From contig JAEWPH010000270.1 in assembly GCA_023460715.1 (NCBI GenBank), forward strand, positions 1 to 5,998: a DNA stretch of 5,998 bases, given 5' to 3'. Shown piece after piece: positions 1-5,585 of the stretch. The notes below the pieces were generated by a model that saw only the letters and a list, made by a program, of their open reading frames with translations, was not told where the DNA came from and did no database searches. The position numbers and the translations under genes were made by a program. This stretch comes from Pseudomonadota bacterium. GTDB lineage: Bacteria; Pseudomonadota; Gammaproteobacteria; Burkholderiales; Burkholderiaceae_C. Positions within the stretch are counted from its first letter, which is position 1; every line of letters begins with the position of its first letter.

Positions 1-738
1 CGCAGGCCCCGGGCGCTGAAACGCCTGCGCCCACTGGCCGCGGTGCAGCAGGTGGTCCTGCATGTCGTAGATCTGGTCGTGGTAGGCGAACACCACGGCC
101 GTCAACGCCATGACGATATGAAACGGCAGGCTCACGATGCCCACCACGTTGTGCGCATCCAGCCACATGCGCTTGAGGTTGCGGCCCACGCGCAGCGCGA
201 AGAAGTCTTTCACCAGCGATGGCAGCAGCACCACCACGCCCGAGAACAGCGCCACGCTGTAGAGCACGGCCACCACGCCCATGACCCAGCGGTGCGGGTC
301 GGAGTCGGTGGGCAGGCCGACCACGCGGTGCAGCACATCGATGAACGTGGCCAGCGGCGCTGGGTGCACTTCGCTCACCTGCACACCCGCGCCTTCGATG
401 TGGGCGCGGTAGTGGCGCGTGGCGGTGTCGTCATGGTCGTCTGCGCCGGGGGGGCGCTCCTGCCATTCGATCTGGGCGACGGCGTGCCCGGCGTCCTGCA
501 GGCGCAGCGTGAAGTCGCGCGCGGCGGCCGGCGCTGCCGCCAGCGCCTGCACGATGAGCGGCTGCACCGCATCGAGCGGCAGCACGCGCTCGGCGCGCGG
601 TGGCGTCGCCCAGTGCGCGATGGGATCCTTGAAGACGGTCAGCGCGCCTGCATAGAAGGCGATGAACAGCGCCATGCCGCTGACGATGCCGGTCCAGGTG
701 TGAACCGCTTTGTAGATGCGCAGATGGTCGGCTCGCAT
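1..738 (-). CDS. PepSY-associated transmembrane (iron-uptake) protein, C-terminus cut by window edge
   Basis: Inner-membrane protein of the PepSY-associated TM-helix family, here the last gene of a siderophore-uptake cluster. The first 246 residues are present and the frame is open at the left edge. The start MRADHLRIYKAVHTWTG is typical: a short basic N-terminus, then a first membrane helix at about residues 13-35 containing His13 in a VHTWTG motif. A long periplasmic-type segment follows (about 36-148), with an Asp/His-rich patch at 99-104. Then come a second helix (about 151-174) and a third (about 200-219) with the motif DAHNVVG...LPFHIVM, whose histidines could bind heme or metal. Start ATG at 738 is preceded by a purine-rich AAGGGGA about 9-15 bases upstream and lies 20 bp after the DUF3649 stop. 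Relatives such as Pseudomonas FoxB have been linked to ferri-siderophore use, probably by reduction. Family assignment is firm; the biochemical role is inferred. Confidence 0.88.
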   Translation of the reverse strand, partial: MRADHLRIYKAVHTWTGIVSGMALFIAFYAGALTVFKDPIAHWATPPRAERVLPLDAVQPLIVQALAAAPAAARDFTLRLQDAGHAVAQIEWQERPPGADDHDDTATRHYRAHIEGAGVQVSEVHPAPLATFIDVLHRVVGLPTDSDPHRWVMGVVAVLYSVALFSGVVVLLPSLVKDFFALRVGRNLKRMWLDAHNVVGIVSLPFHIVMALTAVVFAYHDQIYDMQDHLLHRGQWAQAFQRPGPA

Positions 739-758
739 GCCCTGATCCCCTTGCCTTG

Positions 759-1073
759 TCAGGCCGCCAGGCGCCAGCCCAGCAGCACGCCCCAGGCCAG
801 CACGCACGCCGCGCCCAGCCACAGCCATGCGCGCCGGCCGCTGCCGAAGAAGTACACCCCCGACAGCGCCACCATCCACACGGGCGGCACGGCCCACATG
901 GCCAACTGCCCGCGCACGGGCAGCGGCAGGGACGACAGCGCCTGCGACAGCAGGCCGCTTGCGGCCAGCGCCAGGGCCAGGCCCGCACCCAGGCCGGCCA
1001 GCGTCTTGGACAGCCAGTCCGCACGCACGGGTGGCGGGCGGCGGGGCGGCGCGTCAACGGGTGCGGCGCACAT
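759..1073 (-). CDS. Small membrane protein, DUF3649-like (iron-uptake associated)
   Basis: A 104-residue hydrophobic protein with a proline- and arginine-rich cytoplasmic-type N-terminus (residues 1-20). Three predicted membrane helices follow: about 26-48 (LAGLGAGLALALAASGLLSQ), 57-75 (around MWAVPPVWMVALSGVYFF) and 82-101 (around AWLWLGAACVLAWGVLLGW). Size, helix layout and the central W-x-V-P-P-V-W-M motif match my recollection of DUF3649 proteins. These are repeatedly found between DUF3325 and PepSY genes next to TonB-dependent receptors. The start ATG lies inside the end of the DUF3325 gene (20-bp overlap), and GGAG stands nine bases upstream, so translational coupling is likely. The molecular function is unknown; a structural or accessory role for the PepSY protein is inference from conserved neighbourhood. 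Confidence 0.82.
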   Translation of the reverse strand: MCAAPVDAPPRRPPPVRADWLSKTLAGLGAGLALALAASGLLSQALSSLPLPVRGQLAMWAVPPVWMVALSGVYFFGSGRRAWLWLGAACVLAWGVLLGWRLAA

Positions 1074-1332
1074 GCAGCAGGGCTCCGACGTAAGGCAGCA
1101 GGGTGAGCACCAGCATCAGCGCAGTGGCGAAGACGAAGGTGGCGGTGACGCGCTGCATCGCCCCGGCCAGTGCGAGCCAGGACAGCGCGAGCAGCACCGC
1201 CCCCAGCACGCGCGCAGGCCGGGCCGGCCACGGGGCCGCGAACCAGCGCTGGTGCGGGCTGCCCGCGTACAGGCACAGGCCGCCCGCGCACACGGCGGCC
1301 AACCCGGCGGTAGTGAAGAAGAATGCAGGCAT
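1054..1332 (-). CDS. Small membrane protein, DUF3325-like (iron-uptake associated)
   Basis: A 92-residue membrane protein starting MPAFFFTTAGLAAVCAGGLC. Helices are visible at about residues 3-22, 39-58 (VLGAVLLALSWLALAGAM) and 63-84 (TFVFATALMLVLTLLPYVGA), ending in a basic tail HVRRTR. This matches the DUF3325 style: N-terminal helix, a short conserved S-P-H-Q-R-W motif at about 25-30, then two more helices. The frame is open 30 bases further upstream to an ATG at 1362, but that extension (MPRLRADRNP) is charged and unlike the family. The ATG at 1332 places the first helix directly at the N-terminus and is preceded by a weak CGGAAC, so it is preferred. It lies 108 bp downstream of the receptor stop and overlaps the next gene by 20 bp. 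No biochemical function is established; the iron link comes from context. Confidence 0.82.
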   Translation of the reverse strand: MPAFFFTTAGLAAVCAGGLCLYAGSPHQRWFAAPWPARPARVLGAVLLALSWLALAGAMQRVTATFVFATALMLVLTLLPYVGALLHVRRTR

Positions 1333-1375
1333 GGGGTTCCGATCTGCACGAAGACGTGGCACGACGCCATCAAGC

Positions 1376-1406
1376 CCCCGCGCGCATCGCCACGCGGCGC
1401 GCGGGG
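1376..1406 (-). other. GC-only stem-loop between receptor and DUF3325 genes
   Basis: A perfect 10-bp inverted repeat (CCCCGCGCGC at 1376-1385, GCGCGCGGGG at 1397-1406) with an 11-base loop, in the 108-bp gap between the receptor stop codon and the DUF3325 start. On the transcribed minus strand it is followed by GGGCTTGATGG rather than a T-run, so it is not a canonical intrinsic terminator. It could reduce read-through, protect the 3' end of the receptor mRNA, or be a processing point that sets unequal expression. The structure is directly seen; the role is inference. Confidence 0.6.
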
Positions 1407-1440
1407 TGTGGAGCGGCGAGGGTGTGGTGACCGATGGCCG

Positions 1441-3690
1441 TCAGAAATCCAGCGTCAGCGACGCCGAGACCGTGCGGCCCTGGCCCAGCGTGGCGATGGG
1501 GGTGGTGTCGCTGAACACGCCCGAGTAGTAGCGGCGCTCGAACAGGTTGGCCACGTTCACGCGCCACACCGCCTTGCGGCCGCCCATCTGCGCGGTGTAA
1601 CGCGCGCCCAGTTCCACCTCGGCCCAGCCGGGCAGCTGGAGGGTGTTGGCGCTGTTCAGGTACTGGCTGGAGCTGGCGACCACGCGCGTGCTGAAGGCCA
1701 GGCCCGGCGCAGCGTCCCATTCCGCGCCCAGGGCGCCCTGCCAGCGCGGCGCGCCCACGGCGGCACGGCCGTCGAAGCTGCCGTTCTGGGTGCGCGACTG
1801 CACGCCCTGGCTGTATGCGGCGCCGCCCAGCAGGCGCAGGCCCCGTGCCAGCTCGCCAAAGGCGTTCCACTCCAGTCCGCGCATGCGCTTTTCGCCGCCA
1901 TCGGAGGCGTCGTTGCCGTTCACGCCGATCAGCATGGGCTTGGTGGTCTCGAACAGGCTCGCCGTGTGCGTGAACGTGCCGGCGTTCCACTTCACGCCCA
2001 CTTCCTTTTGCTCGGTCTTGTAGGGCGCGAAGGTGTGGTTGCGCACATAGGTGGGCGTGGCGATGGAGTCGCCCTTGCTCAGCCCCTGCACGTAGTTGGC
2101 GTACAGCGACACGCCCGGCCCCCAGGGCTTGAACACCACGGCCACGGCGGGCGTCACCACGCTCTTGTCGTACACGCCCGTGGCCGCACCGGTCGCGGCG
2201 CTGTAGTTGGTGGTCTTCACGCTCTGGTGGCGCGCGCCGAGCGTGAGGCGCAGCGTGTCGGCCATGAACGACAGCGTGTCCACCACCGCCACGCTGGACA
2301 GCGTGTTCTCGGCGCTGCGCGGCGACGTGGCAGGCGTGGCGGGCATGGCGTGGTAGACCGGCCGGTAGATGTTGGTGGCGAACGACGAGGTGGCGCTGGC
2401 CGCGCCCGATTCCATGGACAGGTGCGATGCCTGCAGCACCACTTCGTGGCCGACGCCGCCGGTGTCGAAGTTCATGCGCAGGCCCGCCTCGGACGACACC
2501 GCGTCGTCATAGCCCCGCGAGGCCACCGTGACCGTATTGGCGCTGTTGCCCGCCGCGTCGATGCTGCGCACGTGCGTGCCGTTGATGAAGCCCGAGAAGT
2601 CATGGTGGCGCACGCCCACGGCGGCGAAGGCCGAGACCTGCGCATTGAAGGCGTATTCCGCGCGCAGGATCGCAGCCTTGCTCTCCAGCGTGCCCTGCGC
2701 GGCTGCGAACTGGTTGATGCTGGCGTCCGGCGCGGCCAGCACCACGGTCGGCATCCAGAACATCGCCGGCGTGCCGCCCTTGGACGATTCCTTGCTGTAG
2801 TACGCGTCCAGCGATGCCTTCAGGCCGCCATGGCGCCAGTCGAGCGCGGCGGAGAGAAACTCGCGCCGCTTGGACTGACCGCTCAGCTCGGTGTCGCCCT
2901 CCATGAACGCGCCGTTCAGGCGCAGGCCCCAGGCCTTGTCCTCGCCCAGGCGCCGGCCCAGGTCGAAGCGGGTGCCGAACTGGCCTGGCGACTGGTAGTC
3001 CAGCGCGGCGCGGTTCAGCGGTGCGTCGTCGGCGCGCTTGGGCACCAGGTTGATGGTGCCGCCCACGGCACCACCGGGCGACATGCCGGAGAACAGCGCG
3101 CTCGGCCCCTTGAGCAATTCCACCCGCTCGAACATCTCCACCGGCGTATGGCCGGGCGGCAGCAAGCCGTACATGCCGTTGATGGCCAGGTCGTTCTGGT
3201 TCACGTCGAAACCGCGGATGCGGAAATTCTCGTACGCGTGTCCGCTGGAGGTGGTGAAGCGCACGGCCGGGTCGTTGGTGAGCACATCGGCCACGGTGCG
3301 GGCCGACTGGTTCTCGATCAGCTCGGCGGTGTAGGCCGTCACGTTGAACGGTGTGTCCATCACGTCCAGGTTGCCCAGCGCCCCGAGCCGCGCGCCCCTG
3401 GCCACCTGGCCTCCGGCGTACGGCGCGGGCAGCGCCTCGGGGGTGGCGCTGCCGCTGGTGACCGTCACGGCGGGCAGCGCGGCTTCGGCCACGGGCGGCG
3501 CGCTCTGTGCGTGGGCACCAGCAGCCAGCGCCATGCCGCCCGCCACGAGCGTGTGGCAGGCCAGGCGCGCGGCCTGGGCGACGGGATGGCGAGCATGAGC
3601 GCGGCAGGTGCCGGCCAGAACGGCAAGGGCCGGGCTCCCCTCGGGGCGCAGCCAGGAGCGCGCGGCGGTGCCGCGCAGGGCGTGAGACAT
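1441..3690 (-). CDS. TonB-dependent siderophore receptor (ferric-siderophore outer-membrane transporter)
   Basis: Outer-membrane beta-barrel that imports a ferric siderophore using TonB/ExbBD energy. The 749-residue product is of normal family length. Residues 1-61 form a long signal peptide: a basic n-region, a core at about 43-58, and cleavage expected at AHA|QS. A TonB-box-like segment LPAVTVTSG lies at 72-80. The plug domain covers about 105-220 and shows FRIRGFDVNQNDLAING and ELLKGPSALFSGMSPGGAVG, diagnostic of TonB-dependent siderophore receptors. The barrel fills the rest and ends SASLTLDF, with the terminal Phe expected for BAM-assembled barrels. No STN signalling domain precedes the TonB box, and no sigma/anti-sigma pair is nearby, so regulation is most simply by Fur through the box at 3802-3820. 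The frame is open up to 3891, but ATG 3690 has an AAGGA seven bases upstream. The cognate siderophore cannot be read from sequence; it resembles the FhuE/FpvA-type superfamily broadly. Confidence 0.95.
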   Translation of the reverse strand: MSHALRGTAARSWLRPEGSPALAVLAGTCRAHARHPVAQAARLACHTLVAGGMALAAGAHAQSAPPVAEAALPAVTVTSGSATPEALPAPYAGGQVARGARLGALGNLDVMDTPFNVTAYTAELIENQSARTVADVLTNDPAVRFTTSSGHAYENFRIRGFDVNQNDLAINGMYGLLPPGHTPVEMFERVELLKGPSALFSGMSPGGAVGGTINLVPKRADDAPLNRAALDYQSPGQFGTRFDLGRRLGEDKAWGLRLNGAFMEGDTELSGQSKRREFLSAALDWRHGGLKASLDAYYSKESSKGGTPAMFWMPTVVLAAPDASINQFAAAQGTLESKAAILRAEYAFNAQVSAFAAVGVRHHDFSGFINGTHVRSIDAAGNSANTVTVASRGYDDAVSSEAGLRMNFDTGGVGHEVVLQASHLSMESGAASATSSFATNIYRPVYHAMPATPATSPRSAENTLSSVAVVDTLSFMADTLRLTLGARHQSVKTTNYSAATGAATGVYDKSVVTPAVAVVFKPWGPGVSLYANYVQGLSKGDSIATPTYVRNHTFAPYKTEQKEVGVKWNAGTFTHTASLFETTKPMLIGVNGNDASDGGEKRMRGLEWNAFGELARGLRLLGGAAYSQGVQSRTQNGSFDGRAAVGAPRWQGALGAEWDAAPGLAFSTRVVASSSQYLNSANTLQLPGWAEVELGARYTAQMGGRKAVWRVNVANLFERRYYSGVFSDTTPIATLGQGRTVSASLTLDF

Positions 3691-3697
3691 GTTGTAG

Positions 3698-3702
3698 TCC
3701 TT
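3698..3702 (-). promoter_or_regulatory. Shine-Dalgarno site fixing the receptor start
   Basis: On the minus strand AAGGA is followed by seven bases (CTACAAC) and then ATG at 3690. This supports 3690 as the start over the longer open frame beginning at 3891, which would read through the Fur box and a leader lacking coding character. Confidence 0.75.
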
Positions 3703-3801
3703 GTGATGTCCGATGCAGGTGCGTGCGGCAGAACGCCGCGCGGGGGTGGTCTCACCCGGATGCACGGCTGCGCCGATGCCATCGCAACGCACAGCCACAA
3801 C

Positions 3802-3820
3802 AATGAGAACCATTCTCATT
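3802..3820 (-). promoter_or_regulatory. Fur box controlling the siderophore-receptor transcript
   Basis: The 19-bp sequence AATGAGAACCATTCTCATT is an inverted repeat in which eight of nine base pairs match around a central C. It contains the 7-1-7 form TGAGAAC-C-ATTCTCA, close to the Fur consensus TGATAAT-N-ATTATCA. It is an A/T-rich island in very GC-rich DNA and lies 111 bp upstream of the receptor ATG. A TAAAAT hexamer on the minus strand (3823-3818) overlaps its edge and could be a -10 element, though no good -35 accompanies it. With iron replete, Fur-Fe2+ would block transcription of the receptor and probably the genes downstream. Confidence 0.88.
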
Positions 3821-3921
3821 TTAGGAATGGGAGTGGTGCATCCGCGCGGTTCGCCGCGACGGCCCGGCACGCAAAACACGGTGCGCGTCACATTGCATCG
3901 CCCCCGTCGCCCGACGATGCG

Positions 3922-3942
3922 CCGCCTGGGATGCCCAGGCGG
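3922..3942 (-). terminator. Inverted repeat after the ExoD-family gene, possible terminator
   Basis: A perfect 9-bp stem (CCGCCTGGG at 3922-3930, CCCAGGCGG at 3934-3942) with a three-base loop starts 28 bases past the stop codon of the ExoD-family gene. It sits between that gene and the Fur-controlled promoter, where a terminator would insulate the iron genes. No T-run follows on the minus strand, so it is an atypical intrinsic terminator, or a 3' stabilising hairpin. Confidence 0.5.
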
Positions 3943-3970
3943 TCAACCCATCAACGGGCCATGCGTGCCG

Positions 3971-4711
3971 TCACACCGCGAAGAACGCGCCTACCGCGCC
4001 CAGGGCCAGCGCACAGGCCCCCAGCATCAGCAGCCCGTCGCCCACCAGCAGCGCCAGGCCGAAGAGCGCAATGGCCGCCATGGGAATGGAACTGGCGAAG
4101 GGCACCACCTCCAGCAGCGGCACGGTGACGGCCAGGGCGATGCAGCCGGCGGCCGCCACGCGCATGAAAGGCCCGGTGGTGAGCCGGCGCAGGCGGCCGT
4201 GGAACCAGCCATCGACACGGCGCGCCAGCGGGCGCAGCGTGTGCACGCCACGCTCCAGCCGCCGCGCCGAGAAGCGCGCCCGCTCGATGAAGCCCGGCAC
4301 CCACAGGCGCTTGGCGCCGAACAGCATCTGCGCGGCGAACAGCACCACCATGGTCGCCAGCACCGTCGGCACGCCGGGCACGGCGCCGATGGGAGAGATC
4401 TCCAGCAGCGCCGGCACGATCAGGAACGGTCCATAGCTGCGCGTGCCGAACGCGCCCACCATGTCGCCCACGCGCACCTTGCCGGCATCCTCCGGGCTGC
4501 TCTCCTTGTCCTGGTCCGCGCCGGCCGGCCCTGCCCCGTCCGCCTGCGGGCGGTTCTCGCGCGCCAGCGTGCCCAGCGCGTCGAGGATGCCGGTGAGCGA
4601 ATCGGCCGCGGCGGCGCCCGGCGCCTTGGGGTCCGTGGGCGACGCCGAGGCGTCCGTTGCGCTGCGGGCGGTGCGGGGGCACGTGGAGGAGGTCGTTGTT
4701 GATGCGGTCAT
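3971..4711 (-). CDS. ExoD-family membrane protein (exopolysaccharide-synthesis associated)
   Basis: A 246-residue inner-membrane protein of the ExoD family, named for a Rhizobium gene needed for exopolysaccharide production and symbiotic invasion; its biochemical activity is not known. Residues 1-36 are a Ser/Thr/Ala/Pro-rich, poorly conserved tail. The domain starts near SLTGILDALGTLA (38-50), followed by a charged linker (about 52-78). Next comes the conserved GDMVGAFGTRSYGPFLIVPALLEISPIG-type stretch (82-109) with a P-G-V-P-T motif at 112-116 and a helix at 117-132. An arginine-rich loop (133-180) precedes two or three C-terminal helices (about 185-205 and 209-245). The family's central proline/glycine motif and helix order are clear. 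Start choice is uncertain: ATG 4711 gives the shorter product but has a weak ribosome site, while an in-frame ATG at 4774 would add 21 residues. It is transcribed away from the GFA gene and probably not co-regulated with the iron cluster. Confidence 0.85.
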   Translation of the reverse strand: MTASTTTSSTCPRTARSATDASASPTDPKAPGAAAADSLTGILDALGTLARENRPQADGAGPAGADQDKESSPEDAGKVRVGDMVGAFGTRSYGPFLIVPALLEISPIGAVPGVPTVLATMVVLFAAQMLFGAKRLWVPGFIERARFSARRLERGVHTLRPLARRVDGWFHGRLRRLTTGPFMRVAAAGCIALAVTVPLLEVVPFASSIPMAAIALFGLALLVGDGLLMLGACALALGAVGAFFAV

Positions 4712-4898
4712 GGGTCTTTGCGATCGGAGAGGGAGCCGGCCTGGGGCAGCGATGTGGGGCGAGCGCGGAGGCATCGCCCGCGCCTTGACGCCACTGTCGG
4801 ACGCGGCGCAGCGCCTCCTTGTAGGCGCGCTGCGGCTACCCGCGTCGCCTGCTCGCCCATGGAGATGGAGCAGGAGCCGTACCGGGCAGGAAGAGATT

Positions 4899-4957
4899 TC
4901 ATATCAAATGGGCCTGCAGCGCCCGTCCCGCGTGCCTAAACAGCTATCAAAACAGAA
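4899..4957. repeat. Possible degenerate copy of a dispersed Comamonadaceae intergenic repeat
   Basis: Two direct copies of TATCAAA (4902-4908 and 4945-4951) flank a GC-rich, imperfectly self-complementary core (about 4911-4936; GGC-GCAGCGC pairing with GCGTGCC with bulges). On the minus strand the segment reads TTTTGATAGCTG, then the core, then CAGGCCCATTTGATATGA. This layout (GATAGCTG, a GCGC-type hairpin, and GCC-ATTTGAT) resembles short repeats I recall between genes in Acidovorax and relatives. The local base composition is clearly less GC-rich than its surroundings. The direct repeats are seen; membership of a repeat family is from memory and unverified. Confidence 0.45.
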
Positions 4958-5078
4958 GCGGCGGCGCATCCTCTGCCGCACCCACCTGCACCGACGGCCC
5001 GACGCGCCGCCCTCCGACGCCGCACGGCAGCGCACGCCACCACGATCGCTTCAGCGGACCGGTCGTCCCGGCCCTGTC

Positions 5079-5084
5079 AGGAGA
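5079..5084 (+). promoter_or_regulatory. Shine-Dalgarno site for the GFA-family gene
   Basis: AGGAGA stands six bases before ATG 5091, a near-ideal ribosome-binding site. It selects 5091 over the much longer upstream extension of the same frame, which begins at 4443 antisense to the ExoD-family gene and has no coding character. Confidence 0.85.
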
Positions 5085-5090
5085 TCCCCC

Positions 5091-5564
5091 ATGCACATCG
5101 AAGGCTCTTGCCACTGCGGCGCCGTCAGCTACACCGTCACGGCGCACGAACCCGTGCCCTTCATGCGCTGCCTTTGCTCCATCTGCCGCAAGACGGCGGG
5201 CACCGGCGGCTACGCCATTAACCTGGGGGCGGACCACCGCACGCTGGAAGTGCGCGGCCGCCACCACCTGGCGATCTACCACGCCAAGATGCCCGACGGC
5301 ACGCGCAGCCCCGCCGAGCGCCACTTCTGCAAGCACTGCGGCACGGCGATGTGGCTGTACGACCCGCGCTGGCCCGACCTGGTGCACCCGCACGCCGGCG
5401 CGGTGGACACGCCCCTGCCCGTGCCGCCCCAGAGCACGCATGCCATGCTGGCCTACAAGCCCGACTGGGTGGTGGTGCACGCCGGGCCGCAGGACACCTC
5501 GGTGCAGGAACTGCCGGACACCTCGCTGGCCGACTGGCACCGACAGCACGGCCTGTCGTCCTGA
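5091..5564 (+). CDS. GFA/CENP-V family zinc-binding protein
   Basis: A 157-residue protein of the GFA fold (glutathione-dependent formaldehyde-activating enzyme/CENP-V family). It has the complete cysteine set: C7 and C9 in GSCHCG; C27, C29 and C32 in RCLCSICRK; C80 and C83 in FCKHCGTAMW. The spacing equals that of the two zinc sites in Gfa of Paracoccus (one structural, one at the substrate site). Family members bind thiols such as glutathione; Gfa was proposed to speed formation of S-hydroxymethylglutathione, but most homologues are untested and that activity has been questioned. The Cys pattern, the length and the MHIEGSCHCGAVSYTV start make the family certain, while the substrate is unknown. 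No formaldehyde dehydrogenase gene is present in the window. The downstream DNA glycosylase begins 21 bp after its TGA stop. Confidence 0.93.
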   Translation: MHIEGSCHCGAVSYTVTAHEPVPFMRCLCSICRKTAGTGGYAINLGADHRTLEVRGRHHLAIYHAKMPDGTRSPAERHFCKHCGTAMWLYDPRWPDLVHPHAGAVDTPLPVPPQSTHAMLAYKPDWVVVHAGPQDTSVQELPDTSLADWHRQHGLSS

Positions 5565-5585
5565 CCGGCGCGGCACACTCGGCCC

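Larger units (their letters stand above)
4712..5090. other. Divergent intergenic region with several stem-loops, no convincing gene
   Basis: This 379-bp region separates the minus-strand ExoD-family gene from the plus-strand GFA gene, so it should hold both promoters. I see no strong -35/-10 pair: a TTGACG at 4785-4790 (plus) lacks a matching -10 at normal spacing. It does hold imperfect hairpins: GCGCGG/CCGCGC at 4763-4783; a 10-bp stem with a two-base bulge at 4807-4834, its six-base loop reading CCTTGT; and a 10-bp stem with a three-base bulge and a GGAG loop at 4848-4874. The A/T-richer segment at about 4895-4955 is described separately. Short frames here have no supporting coding features. 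Confidence 0.6.

Noticed and set aside
431..1291. A 286-codon minus-strand frame spanning the DUF3325, DUF3649 and PepSY genes.
   Set aside because: It is an out-of-frame shadow on the same strand, of Arg/Ala/Cys-rich composition; the three small-gene frames carry the membrane-helix patterns and family motifs.
3691..3891. N-terminal extension of the receptor to an upstream ATG at 3891.
   Set aside because: It would place the Fur box and promoter inside the coding region, would bury the signal peptide, and lacks a ribosome site. ATG 3690 has AAGGA at good spacing.
43..4128. A 1361-codon open frame on the plus strand.
   Set aside because: It lies antisense to the PepSY, DUF3649, DUF3325, receptor and part of the ExoD-family genes. 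Its product is a His/Arg/Ala/Gly-rich string with no domain, as expected when strong GC bias at third positions removes stops from an opposing frame.
4785..4813. Possible sigma-70 promoter with TTGACG at 4785-4790 for the GFA gene.
   Set aside because: The position 17 bases downstream is GC-rich (GCAGCG) with no -10 resemblance, so it is not supported as a promoter.
4443..5090. N-terminal extension of the GFA-family gene to an ATG at 4443.
   Set aside because: It runs antisense into the ExoD-family gene and has no family similarity. The GFA motif begins within seven residues of ATG 5091, which has an AGGAGA site.
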